From contig JAOWCC010001501.1 of assembly GCA_030867875.1 (NCBI GenBank), forward strand, positions 24,735,036-24,799,035: a DNA stretch of 64,000 nucleotides. The letters run 5' to 3'. The translations under genes and the position numbers were made by a program. The stretch comes from Actinernus sp. WN-2022 (taxonomy: Eukaryota; Cnidaria; Anthozoa; Actiniaria; Actinernidae). The notes below the pieces were generated by a model. That model did not search any database, was not told where the DNA came from, and saw only the letters and a list, made by a program, of their open reading frames with translations. Below, piece after piece: positions 23,039 through 33,478 of the stretch; position 1 is the stretch's first letter, and each line of letters begins with the position of its first letter.

Positions 23039-23345
23039 ATGGCTAATCAGATGTATGAAAATACAAAAAATCTCAAGGAACAGGAACAACCGACTTCTGA
23101 AGAAATTCCTCTGAGCAATGTGCAGCCGAGCTCTTCCACTGGTCAGGATAGTGTTGATGCTTCTCAGCCTGAGTATATAACCGTCCTTCCACCTGCTGAG
23201 TCCTCTTGCGAAACTGAACAAGTTGAACATCGCCGATGTACTAGAGGAGTCGTGTTAGGAGCAATGTTCACTGGTGTCTGTGTCCTGGGAATCGTTATTG
23301 TACTCTCTGTACTACTGATTAAAAAGAATGATCAATTACAATCAG
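23039..23345 (+). CDS. Type II membrane Ig/Caspr-like receptor, copy 2, exon 1
   Basis: Residues 1-102 plus one base, ending TCAG/GTATGT in the same phase as copy 1. From PPAESSCETE through the transmembrane helix (about 70-93) the two copies are nearly identical, including silent positions. The distal tail has diverged. The copy 1 tyrosine motif YEDI is replaced by a serine-containing TSEEI segment, and SEYITI has become PEYITV (Y46), which no longer fits the strict ITIM rule at -2. The tail has gained about 17 residues, including MYENT (Y6) and DSVDASQ. The tail therefore differs in signalling potential from copy 1. The motifs are seen; function is inferred. Confidence 0.85.
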
Positions 23346-23526
23346 GTATGTAAGTAAATCTCTCATCTATTTTGAGATCCACTAAGCTTAAATATAATTT
23401 ATCATCAAATAATTACCGGCGATGACGTCACGAGACAGCGAAGAATCGCAATTCCCACACAAGATTGCCATGGTGCAGGAATTAAAATTGCCAAATAATG
23501 CAAGACTGTTTCACCTTTAATTTCAG
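23346..23526 (+). other. Intron 1 of receptor copy 2 (181 bp)
   Basis: Short GT-AG intron. It shares both ends with the copy 1 intron and is likely close to the ancestral state. Confidence 0.85.
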
Positions 23527-24668
23527 TCCCTCCCAAGATCACAGTTCCGTCCAGACGTGTCACAGTGGAGAAAGGACAGAATGTTACGCTCGCCTGCAAT
23601 GCAACTGGTCAGCCGAAGCAATTAGTCACGTGGTCAAAATCATTTAGAAGCCTTCCACAGGAGCGCAGTCATATAACGGGAGGAAATCTGACGATAGTTA
23701 ATGTGAACACGGCAGACTCGGGTAATTATGTTTGTTGGGCCACAAACAAACTAGCAATAAAGTCCTTCTTGATACTTCTCATAGTAGTATCACGGTTACA
23801 ATTCGGTGTTAAGCCCCCTGTTAGTTACAAAGCTTATTTTAATGAGCCACTGTTATTCAACTGCTCAGCAAAGAGTGATTTGAAGGTTCATGTCACATGG
23901 ACGAGAGAAAACATGGTGTCCCTGCCCTCCACAGCTAGAGTGTTAGGAAATGGGTCTTTGGTCATAAGAAAATATAAAACAAAATACGCTGGATTGTACA
24001 CGTGCAAGATAGCAAACAGACTGAGTGGTTTGGCCTCTCACGTGACACTGGAAACACGCGACCCTAAGAGTTGTAGTGAGCTGAGGAGGGTTCGTGGTAC
24101 TCAGAGTGGTTCTTACGTCATCGATCCTGACAGAGGAGGGGGCGTGGCTCCGTTCACTGTACACTGTGATATGACAGAAGAAAATGGTGTTGGTGTGACG
24201 GTGATAAGACATGACTCACAAAATAGAACACTTGTGAATGGTTTTGAATATAATGGGTCCTACTTTCGTTCTGTGCGCTACACAGGAGCTAGTTTGGAAC
24301 AACTTGCAGCCCTTACCAGGATATCAACCCATTGTGAACAGTCCATTAAATATGAGTGTTATGAATCAAAGTTATTGAACAATGGCAATCCGGATGGCTG
24401 GTGGGTGTCACATGACAGAGAGATGATGACGTACTGGGGCGGCGCTGTCAGAGGTAGTTATAAGTGCGCATGCGGGATGACCAGCTCGTGTGCAGACCCG
24501 TCAAAGGGATGTAACTGTGACAAGGATGACGCGATCTGGAGGGAAGACAGCGGGTTGTTGACTGACAAGTCTGCTCTACCCGTCAGTGAGCTCAGGTTTG
24601 GTGATACTGGTGAAACAGATGAAAAAGGCTATCACACCCTCGGTGAACTAAAATGTTATGGAGAGTAA
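23527..24668 (+). CDS. Type II membrane Ig/Caspr-like receptor, copy 2, exon 2
   Basis: Phase 1 entry as in copy 1; stop TAA at 24666-24668; total 482 residues. The order is the same: Ig1 with C126 and C172, Ig2, then a Caspr-type fibrinogen-like domain with CDMTEENG, WWVSHD, MTYWGG, CACGMTSSC, GCNCDKDD, WREDSGLLTDK and FGDTG. The Ig1 region is almost unchanged from copy 1. Replacements concentrate in two parts of the C-terminal domain: NGFEYNGSYFRSVRYTG, and CYESKLLNNGNPDGWW through HDREMMTYWGG, where a two-residue gap also occurs. The gene is complete and open, so probably functional. Confidence 0.9.
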
Positions 24669-24750
24669 ACCACTTAATCTGTTTCTCCTTTGATTTCATT
24701 CAGTCTGTTGTACATTTATTCATCGATCTGATAGATACAAACTTTATTTA

Positions 24751-24993
24751 AGGAGGGTAAAACCACATAACAGTCGAGTCTGAGAAACCTGTGGCCCTCT
24801 CATAAATACTTAAATATGTACAATAATATTATAAAAAATTACAAAAGTTGATAATAATGTCTATAAATGTCACAAAAAATCAATCTAATCTAAACTAAAA
24901 GGAATTAGTACAATCAGAAAGATGGTAAGAGAAGCAAGCTATTCCTAAACCTACATACAATTACATTAATACTTCAAAACGGTCGACATCACT
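24751..24993. repeat. 243 bp direct repeat, left copy
   Basis: Identical, as far as I can read, to 26612-26854. It starts AGGAGGGTAAAACCACATAA and ends GGTCGACATCACT. It flanks the nested LINE and behaves as a target-site duplication. Confidence 0.9.
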
Positions 24994-26611
24994 TCGACCT
25001 TGCGGTACAGCTCAAGGTCGAAGTAGTAAACGAGAGTGTTATCTGCACCGTAGACTGGACTATTTTTTTATATCCGATGAACTCCAGCCTTATGTGTTAG
25101 CACTATCCAAAATATACTACGTATGTTCAAAAATACACGTCACAGATGGGTTCATTAAAGATGTAGAACGTATTATTACTGACTTTATTTGGAATGGCAG
25201 GAAACCGAAAATAAAGAATCAAACGCTAATTGGGGAATATTATAAAGGCGGTTTAAACTTGCCTGACCTTGCTTCTTGGATTAAAGCTAGTCGTATAAAA
25301 TGTGCTATTAACCTCATGAAGCCGGAGGAGAAAACATGGAAAATTTTGCCTCTCTTGCATTTAGAAAAAATAGGAGGAATTGATGTGATATGCAATAATT
25401 TCGATGTAACAAGGATTCCATCAAATATACCAATTTTTAACAAAAGTGTCCTCACGAACTGGGCTCAAATTGCCACCATTGAGGTAGTAGATAATCATTT
25501 ACTGGTCTTAGAACAATATCTTTGGAATAATAAGCATATTAAAATTGACAATAAGGCGGTATTTTACAAAGAATTTTCTAAATGCAATATAAATAAAGTC
25601 GGTGACCTTTGTACAGACAACTCAATATTTGATTGGACATTTGCTCAACGTAAAGGATTACAAGCAAAAGACTACATTCGATGGGCTAGTATTATAGATT
25701 CAATACCTTTGAAATGGAAAACTTTACTAAAACAAAATAAAGATAAGGTTGATAAGGAAAGATCATCGTCGAGATATTTATATCTGAGTAAGGATGGAAT
25801 TGAAATTGACAAGGTTAATACTAAACAGATTTATCAGTGGTTAATTAACGTGAAATTTCGATTACCATCTTCTCAGAGACATATATGTAGACGGATCAAT
25901 CTGATGTCCCCACCGGACTGGGGTGCAGTTTATAGTAGAATATACAAAACTACAAACGATACGTATACGAGATGTTTTCAGTATAAAATATTAAACAACT
26001 GCCTCTATCTCAATCGTGATCTTTATCGGTTTAAATTGCTGGAGTCCCCTAGTTGCTCATTTTGTCATTTGTATTCAGAAACGATAGATCATCTATTTGT
26101 TGAATGTATAGAATCTAAAAATCTATATTTTGAAATAAGGGACTGGCTGGAAGAGTTTGATATATTTTTAGCTGAATCGAATATAGTGAATATTATTTTG
26201 GGAGTAGAGGCAGAAACACCAATAAATTACATTATTCTGAGTTATAAATTGATATTGTATAAGGCTAGAAAAAGCAAACATATTCCTTCTCTGTCTCTTT
26301 TTAAAAACCATTTAAGATATTCTCAGAAAGTCGAACTAAGAGTGGCAAAATCTAAGAACAATATTATCGTGCATCTTCGCAAGTGGGAAAAATTAAATAT
26401 TGCTTTATCGGATTAAATTAAATTCAATATTGTCGATTATATATACAGCTGGCAAGGGTGATATGTTATGTTATTATATTTTATTATAGTATTTGCTATT
26501 TTTTTCAGGGTTATGGTCGTTGTATGAGTATGTGCAACATATATATGTGTGTTTTTGTATATTGTATAAAATAAAATAAAAAGATGTTTAAAAAAAAAAA
26601 AAAAAAAAAAA
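24994..26611 (+). mobile_element. Internally deleted L1-type LINE with poly-A tail
   Basis: The element begins right after the left 243 bp repeat and ends in 21-23 A (26590-26612) right before the second repeat. The frame opens with RRLDYFFISDELQPYV (about 25050-25093), the C-terminal block of an APE-type endonuclease. It passes directly into LALSKIYYVCSKIHV and DFIWNGRKPKIKNQ, which belong to the region after the RT palm. The RT catalytic core (including YADD) is missing, so the copy is non-autonomous. Confidence 0.85.
25094..26416 (+). CDS. L1-type LINE ORF2 C-terminal region (open, 440 codons)
   Basis: A long open frame, actually open from about 25020, ending TAA at 26416; the GTG at 25094 is only a computed start. 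It contains IWNGRKPKIKNQTLIGEYYK and GGLNLPDLASWIKASRIKCA (post-palm connection). Near the end comes a zinc-knuckle-like CSFCHLYSETIDHLFVEC (Cys-x2-Cys ... His-x4-Cys), followed by ESNIVNIILGV. This is the C-terminal domain of L1/Tx1-type ORF2 proteins. The absence of frameshifts implies a young insertion. The minus-strand copy at 5831-6383 is about 65-70 percent similar by eye over its length. The protein has no host role. Confidence 0.85.
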   Translation: MLALSKIYYVCSKIHVTDGFIKDVERIITDFIWNGRKPKIKNQTLIGEYYKGGLNLPDLASWIKASRIKCAINLMKPEEKTWKILPLLHLEKIGGIDVICNNFDVTRIPSNIPIFNKSVLTNWAQIATIEVVDNHLLVLEQYLWNNKHIKIDNKAVFYKEFSKCNINKVGDLCTDNSIFDWTFAQRKGLQAKDYIRWASIIDSIPLKWKTLLKQNKDKVDKERSSSRYLYLSKDGIEIDKVNTKQIYQWLINVKFRLPSSQRHICRRINLMSPPDWGAVYSRIYKTTNDTYTRCFQYKILNNCLYLNRDLYRFKLLESPSCSFCHLYSETIDHLFVECIESKNLYFEIRDWLEEFDIFLAESNIVNIILGVEAETPINYIILSYKLILYKARKSKHIPSLSLFKNHLRYSQKVELRVAKSKNNIIVHLRKWEKLNIALSD

Positions 26612-26854
26612 AGGAGGGTAAAACCACATAACAGTCGAGTCTGAGAAACCTGTGGCCCTCTCATAAATACTTAAATATGTACAATAATATTATAAAAAAT
26701 TACAAAAGTTGATAATAATGTCTATAAATGTCACAAAAAATCAATCTAATCTAAACTAAAAGGAATTAGTACAATCAGAAAGATGGTAAGAGAAGCAAGC
26801 TATTCCTAAACCTACATACAATTACATTAATACTTCAAAACGGTCGACATCACT
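26612..26854. repeat. 243 bp direct repeat, right copy
   Basis: Second copy of 24751-24993, immediately after the LINE poly-A run. Beyond 26854 the host CR1-like sequence continues (ATTATATATATGATTAAG), which defines the insertion point. Confidence 0.9.
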
Positions 26855-27425
26855 ATTATATATATGATTAAGAGGTATTTTCTAAATGCAGATTTAAATG
26901 AGTTAAATTCATTAGGTAAACTATTCCAGAGCTTGATGGTAGTTACAGTAAAAGTCTTGCCTCCTTCAGTTACATTTTTGAATTTGGGACAGACTAGATT
27001 GTAGTTGCCGTGCCTGGTGTGCCTACCGTGGACAGAGTGATTTCTTCCAGAGTCCCTTGATATAATGTTGTACTTCGCTGTGTAATCTTTTATAGATAAA
27101 AGTACAGTTGTTTATCTTAACTTTATCATAAATTGGAAACCAGTTAAGTTTAAAAATATTGTCCTAAGGTTGTTCTGGAGAATATATCAGTTCCAGCTCA
27201 GGTGCTCACGTGCAGCTCAGGTCCGCGTTGGGTCAGCGGCTCCAGACAGAACTACCATGCATTAAAGTAAGGTTTAATAACGGCATTGTAGAAGAGTTCT
27301 CTTTTCTTAATTGGTAAGTAAGTGCGTATTTTCTTCGGCAAAGTTTCTCAACATGTTGCTTGAAAGTAAGTTCTGAATCAAAAATTGCACCTAGAATCGT
27401 TTGGGGAAAAAACCTGTTCTATATC

Positions 27426-28309
27426 TACCATTAGCACGGAGTTTCAAGTAGAAGTTTCCATCAGTAGAAGTTTCCATCAGTATATCTCATCTGTAAGCTA
27501 TGGTTAAAAACAAACTAGCAGTTTAATCATTTCTGCATGAGAAAAATGCACTCGACTGGAATTAATGTCAACGGATCAACAAGAACCAGAATTATCGAGT
27601 CATTTCAGTACAGTTTGTAAAGCTATTTCTGTACATTTTATCGTATATAAAACCAAACCAGTTTGTTTCGCTGTTTATAGAAAATGATCGCTATCCAGCT
27701 AACGTTGCATACTTATGTACTTAACTGGTGATGTTTGGTTAACCAACGAAATATGAGAAGTTTATAAAAGAGCATAGACAAACCATCACGTAGAATTCTA
27801 TTGTTCTTCGCGACATGAGTTACTGTACATGTCGTTACTGAATTTTCCCCGACGGTGTTCAATAAATCAAGTAAATGCTGTATAGCTTGCTGTCTATAGA
27901 GTTGATACATATGTAGCTGTTGTAAGATATTTGACCTTTTTTCGACAACAACAACAATTTATTTACCTAATTCAAGAATTATATATACAATTTGTTTCGA
28001 CATTCATGAATGGTAAAATTCCATCCAAAATAACTGTATAGGAAGCTAATCGAGCTGGATGGCTATTATGTAAATTGAAAGATATCGGTCGAAATGTTCA
28101 AACGCACAAACACAGACATAGAAGAAACTAAACAAATAAACACATGGTATTTAAGTTACTTATATTGTATCATAAAAAGATGTAAGAACATCGTCATTTT
28201 TGATACTAACATTTCCCGTTGTTGTTTGCACTGATATTCACTGATTGAAAAATTCACTGGATAAAGTAAAATATGAATAAATATTACGGTAATATGCATG
28301 ATTGTCGTG
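27426..28309. other. Non-coding stretch
   Basis: No coding frame with family motifs, no clear inverted repeat. A short CAA run sits near 27946. Confidence 0.4.
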
Positions 28310-28480
28310 ACATCCTGGTAGCCATGTAGCCAGTACTCAGCTGCGTAGCCATGTAGCCCGGCAAGTACTCAGCCACGTAACCAACTTAGCCATGTGAGCC
28401 ACTGAGTACTCAGCCCCGTAGCCATGTATCCAAGTACCGTCAGCCATGCAACGTAGCCATGTAGCCAAATACTCAACCCC
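28310..28480. repeat. Degenerate GTAGCCATGTAGCC minisatellite
   Basis: About eight imperfect units built from GTAGCCATGTA and AGTACTCAGCC, abutting the gypsy fragment. Confidence 0.75.
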
Positions 28481-28485
28481 AACAG

Positions 28486-29490
28486 TGATGACCATTTCAC
28501 ACTAGAAACGGATGAAAACGATGTGGGTCTCGGAGCCGTGCTTTCGCAAATACAGGAGGGACGAGAAAAGGTGATTGCATACTTTAGCAGAGCCTTGAGT
28601 CGTCAAGAACGGATCTACTGCGTAACCAGGAGAGTTGTTGGCAGTGGTTAAAGCCCTTGACCACTTAGTTCCCTATTTATATGGTAGACACTTTACAGTT
28701 CGGTCTGACCATTCTGCATTGCAATGGCTGCTTAAGGTTCCACAGCCCAGAGGGCCAGACTGTCCGGTGGCTGGAAAGCTGCAGAAGTATGACTTCACTT
28801 TGAAGCATCTCGCGGGTAAAAGTCATGGGAATGCGGACACGTTATCTCTGAGGCCTTGTTATCAGGCTGGTTGTAAGCATTGTCTGCGACGGGAAGAAGT
28901 AGAAGAACGGGCAAGGGGGAAGTGTCCGTGCCGAGCCCCCCAGCTACTACTCGATCTGTGAAGGCCAGCGATGATAAGGAGGAAGAGGAATTCGTAAGCA
29001 ATGGAGGAGAAAGGCCTACAAAAGTGGATGGCGAGATGGAGGAAGACTGGTCGAGCGAAAACCTTAGAGAGGCACATTTAAAGGATAAAAACATTGGCCC
29101 AGTGCTGCGCTGGAAGGATGATAGCAACAGACCCCTCTCGCAAACAATAGCAGCATTTAGCCCAGCAATAAAAAGTGGGCGGACTCATTACGGGTCAAAG
29201 ATGGTGTGCTACATCGCCACTAGACAGGTACACAAGGCAGGAAGGATAAGCAAGACAGGTTGTCTTACGTCATATCCGTCACCGAGAAGTGCTGTCCCAG
29301 TTGCACGACAACCCACAGCAGGGCATTGAGGAGTAAATAAAAATCTGGAGAGGATTCGTGAGCGCTTCTACTGGGTGAATTGCCGACAAGATGTAGCGAA
29401 CTGGTGCAGGAAATCTAGTGCGACTTATGTGCCTCAAGGAAAGGACCCAAGAAGAAGCCACGTGCCCCCTGCCACAATGCCTGCAGTTAC
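28486..29490 (+). pseudogene. Ty3/gypsy pol fragment: RNase H to integrase zinc region
   Basis: Plus strand. The region begins with HFTLETDENDVGLGAVLSQ, VIAYFSRALSRQERIYCVTR, then (after a frameshift near 28630) LLAVVKALDHLVPYLYGRHF, VRSDHSALQWLL, KLQKYDFTLKH and GKSHGNADTLSLRPC. These are the conserved blocks of the gypsy RNase H region. A second frame gives LKDKNIGPVLRWKDDSNRP (linker to integrase). A third gives NLERIRERFYWVNCRQDVAN with WCRK, the integrase HHCC region. At least three frame changes and no LTR, protease or integrase core are seen. It is a dead relic. Confidence 0.85.
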
Positions 29491-30979
29491 CATTATTTCA
29501 TTACAGAAAAACGGCCTAAAGATCCCACATACAGAAAAAAATGCCAGATTCTACATTTTATTAGAAAAAAATGCATGTCACGTCACATTTACAGTTGCAT
29601 GTTTGCACTAACCTCACTTTCCGTCTCATACGCGAAATCGACCACTCTGACCGCAAAGCGTGTTGGAAACCAAGCCAAACGCCGGCATGGCCCTCTTCTC
29701 ATCTTCATTCTTCAGTATATCTGAAGCCATTTCGACCTAATAGCAGCATACTGAAATGACTGACAAGTAAATGATGTCCAATATTAAAAAAAAGCTATGG
29801 TAGGACTAGTAGGCATTTGTTTCCGGACTGTGTCTCTGAGAGTGACACCAGTTGCGACCATTTCCATTGGGGCCCCAAATAGGGGGGAATGGTTATGAAA
29901 CCCAGTGACCTTCTCTGTTATAGGTCTTTGTTCGCTTTTTTCAACCGTACACAAAACACAATAGATATTGGAATATGTTAATCAATTAGCCAACAGAAAC
30001 GTGGGTTCAGTCTTTCAGGGGATGATGAGCTATGATCGTGCACACTCTTTTGTCTTACCCCTTCCAACCTAAATCGAAGCGCCTTTGTTAGCTCCTTTGA
30101 GGTTTGCCGGGTTTCCTAACCATTCTCCTCTATTAACTATGCTGCAGGGGATGGACTCCCAGAATGGAATTCCAGCAAGTCCAACACAGTATGTGGCTGT
30201 CGTTTTGTTCGATTTACTATGGAAACTAGAATTTCATTCGAACATGGTTTCTTGTTCACCTATAAGCATATACATGTAGTGCAATAATCTTAGTTGAAAT
30301 TAGAAAAAAACAGGTCATGTTCTAAATTCTTCATTAGGAAACAAAGAAATTGAAGGAGAATTTAGAATGTGATCAGGAGACACTACGCCCTTGTAGCAAA
30401 TTCATAGTTCCGCACCTCAGTATCATTTGAAAAGACAGGAATAAAATAGTATTCGACGGCTTTTTTGCAATGATTTTTAACCACTGGCCTTTACCAATTC
30501 GCTTACTTTGGAGTGCTTTATCTTTATTCAACTGACTTGCGCCAAAATTCAGTGCACAAACACGGCGCTAACAGATTCGTTTGATGAAATAGATGCGCCC
30601 TTTACGAGCTGAGTATTTGGATAAAAAGTGTGTTTTCTTATCGATGTGTTCAATAATAAAGCAATTATCCTGCTCGATCTTGCGGAATATCACCTGATTT
30701 TAGCCAACTCGAGACTTCGGCCCTTGTAGGCGAAGTATCTGTCGATATTCCACGCGATCTTGCGCACAAGCTGGGCTCCCATAAAAGAAAATATTTCAAG
30801 GATTATAAACTAATCTTTGTCCTTGGACATTATCTGTTCCTCGAACCTCTGTGTTTCCCTCTAGCTTCGCTCTCGGAATCTGTTGCTCCTCGGAACAGAT
30901 GACATCCGTATCTGTAATGTTGGTTAATATATTGATTGCCATCCAATGGTTACCAACATAGTCTATGGAATGTATGCGT
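29491..30979. other. Non-coding stretch
   Basis: Nothing recognised; short frames lack motifs or splice support. Confidence 0.4.
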
Positions 30980-30987
30980 GATCAAAG

Positions 30988-31319
30988 CCCGGAGGGGGGA
31001 GGGTGGATCCCTATAGTGCCGACAGGGGGTGCTCGGTGCTTCTTTTAGGGGTCAAAATTCTCGTAAACGTACCTTTTAGAGGGTCTCGTTCGTACGAGTT
31101 AGTTACACAACCAGTGGTACCTTTTAGGGGTCCAGAATTAGAATTTTAAGGTTCACGTAGGGAATCACTTTATAATTTTAATTTATGCATACCTTTTAGG
31201 GGTCAAACTCATTATGGTTTTTAAACCTCCTTTAATTTATGCGTACCTTTTAGGGGTCATATTCAAAATGACCGTCATTTTGGTACCGGAGTCCACCCCC
31301 CCCCCCCCCCCCCCCCCCG
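30988..31319. mobile_element. G/C-run-ended element with 8 bp target duplication
   Basis: Left end CCCGGAGGGGGGAGGGTGGA and right end TCCACC followed by a run of 23 C in total (31296-31318) and GG are inverted. GATCAAAG flanks it at 30980-30987 and 31320-31327. The interior carries four to five spaced copies of TACCTTTTAGGGGTC (near 31070, 31120, 31190, 31243). An 8 bp duplication fits hAT-type transposition. Confidence 0.7.
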
Positions 31320-31568
31320 GATCAAAGTCAACAACGTATCAAAGTCTATTAATGCTCACGATAACCGGCACTTCTAATGGGCCTTACAAACGGATCGTTT
31401 TGCTGATATCACTACCGATCTCGTACAACTGCCTTTAGATATACGAAATAAGAATTTATTGCCACCCAGTACAACCATGTGACTGCATTTCTGGAAGTTC
31501 CACTATTTCCACCTCCAATCGATCTTTCTAAAACAGCATTTTTAAAGATAGCTTTCCATCCAGCATCT

Positions 31569-32111
31569 ATCAAGGGCACCCAACGAAGTTTTCGGTTAAA
31601 AAGCTGTTCGGGAGAGTAAGTTAGCCTAAAACTTTCGGATTTGAAAAATTGTCCCAAGAAAATTGTTTTCTGAAATACTGGCTAGAAAATTTGTTTTCAA
31701 TCCCTAGAAAATTATAGAAGAAAAGGGAGACTAAAAGGTTTCCCCTAAAATATTCGTACGTCCCAATTCGTCTGATCAATAGAGTCAGAACAACACATTT
31801 TCATTCCCTAAGAATTGCCTAAAGGAAAAAAGAATCCCTAAAAAATTCGTACCTCCACAAAACTTTGCAACATGAAGTTACTTGGGCTAGAAAATTCTTG
31901 TTTCTGTTCTAGACTACTAACAAATTCGTAGGCCGGGAATATTTTGCCATAGTATTTTCGGTTGACGCGATTTCCACCTAGAAAATCCGAACAGCTAATA
32001 GCTTTCTAGAATACGTCAAAAGACATAAGTAGGCGCCTTAAAATGGCTAGATAAGCTGCAGACAACTGGTTTCAAACGAATTTCAAAAAGTACTCGTTGG
32101 GTGCCCTTGAT
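31569..32111. mobile_element. TIR element, 543 bp, inside a dispersed repeat
   Basis: ATCAAGGGCACCCAACGA at 31569-31586 and its exact complement at 32094-32111. The interior repeats CCTAAAA-TTCGTA-type motifs. The flanks (TCCAATCGATCTTTCTAAAA, 31517; CCATGGGATCACGAGCTCAA, 32129) match the repeat at 5433-5640, so the element sits within a copy of that family. Confidence 0.65.
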
Positions 32112-32600
32112 CTATGGCAACTCCTTTACCATGGGATCACGAGCTCAATGGCTGTTATCGCAGTTCGGCCATCTTGGAAAAAAACAATAGTTTTGGCCCC
32201 GGTAGCCTCGCACTGGTTGGTTTCAGAACGAGTTTACCGGACGAAAACAAAGGTTTTTATTCTCCTGGGACTCAAAAGGCCTATTGTTATCGATCGCGAA
32301 GTCCAACGCCGGAGGTCATTTAATACCAGTTAGCAAATTTACATCAGTGAAACAGGCAATCACGGAGTTAGCACAGACACAGTAAAAGCACGGAGACACT
32401 GCAAACTTGGACGAAGGAAGAATAGGGAAACCTTCTCAAGCTAGTTCGTTGGAAAGAATGACAACAATCTACTGAGGGATTAACAAGATGTACAACATAA
32501 TAATAACCTGCATGTCATGTCTGTTCCAACCTACAAACAGTGACTTTATTACAAATGGCATGCTACATAGGAGTCCTAAAATCAAAATTAATGACTTTCG
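32112..32600. other. Non-coding stretch
   Basis: Remaining flank of the dispersed repeat, then unassigned sequence. Confidence 0.4.
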
Positions 32601-32905
32601 GCAGGAGCCCATAACCAGGAGCATCCATCCCGAATACTAAGCCTATGTCAGTGTTTTCACAAGTTAGGTTTTAGAACGGTTTCCACTATTCTTGATTGCA
32701 ATCATTCCTAAGGGAACAAAATCACAAAAGCGAAGCAGCCATGTTGTTGGTAAAACAATGGTAGCTAATAAGGCATCTTTTGTTCACCGAGCCACTGGTG
32801 CAACCCACTAATTGGCGGGAAAAACAATCTAAAAATAGCTCAACTTGTAAAAACGCCGTGACAGCTATACAGGAGAAATGGACGCTCCTGGCTATGGGCT
32901 CCTGC
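32601..32905. mobile_element. TIR MITE (CAGGAGCC family), copy 2
   Basis: Left GCAGGAGCCCATAACCAGGA with GCATCCAT, right ATGGACGC then TCCTGGCTATGGGCTCCTGC. The inverted ends are about 28 bp with few mismatches. The interior CAGCCATGTTGTTGG and GCATCTTTTGTTCACCG matches the copy at 7160. Confidence 0.75.
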
Positions 32906-33478
32906 TTTTGGAGGAAGAATCAAATCACAGTTCGTCAATATTTTAGTACTAAATTATTGCTGGTGTCGGTGATAGCGCATGCATTAGCTACATGCCTGGT
33001 CAGTTTGTCTTATACTATATCGCTTAGTCCTGTTCTGGCCTTTCTTTTAACCACTCCGTAGACTGGAAGGTCGCAGGAAAGAGTCCAGTAGATATTTTTA
33101 GATTTTGACTTTGTCAAATGCCTTCTGCTACACTTTCAGGTCATGTTTTGTGTATTTCGACAGCTCCTCAAGCCCAACATGCATTTGTAATAGTAAGACA
33201 AGTAGGCTGTAAAATTTTAAGTAAATCACGAAAGCATGCACCCTTTGAAAACCTCTGATATAGCCTTATTCAATAATCATTATTTCCTTTCACCGCAATT
33301 CAGTTTATTTAGGGATCTTTCTCTTTAGGAGCAATGGATAGTTTTTATTGTAGGTACGAACTGTAAGTTCACTATATTCTGCAGAGTATTGTCGAGGGAG
33401 GACAAGTCTTCCAGGATGATTTTGGATTGATATGCAACATCCTACGAAATAAATAGGATTAAAACACAAAGTTAGAGC

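Larger units (their letters stand above)
24731..27425 (-). pseudogene. CR1-like LINE 3' end (host of the nested L1-type insertion)
   Basis: Minus strand, from 27425 down: ILGAIFDSELTFKQHVEKLC, a frameshifted thumb region, then HGRHTRHGNYNLVCPKFKNV and FTVTTIKLWNSLPNEFNSFK with SAFRKYLL near 26870. The 3' untranslated part continues as GGTTTTACCCTCCTTAAATA to 24731. The coding tail is typical of CR1-type RT C-termini. It is interrupted by the insertion at 24994-26611, with 243 bp of it present on both sides. 5'-truncated and frameshifted. Confidence 0.8.

Noticed and set aside
26437..26664. 75-codon minus-strand frame with poly-Phe
   Set aside because: Crosses the LINE poly-A tail and the flanking repeat; artefact.
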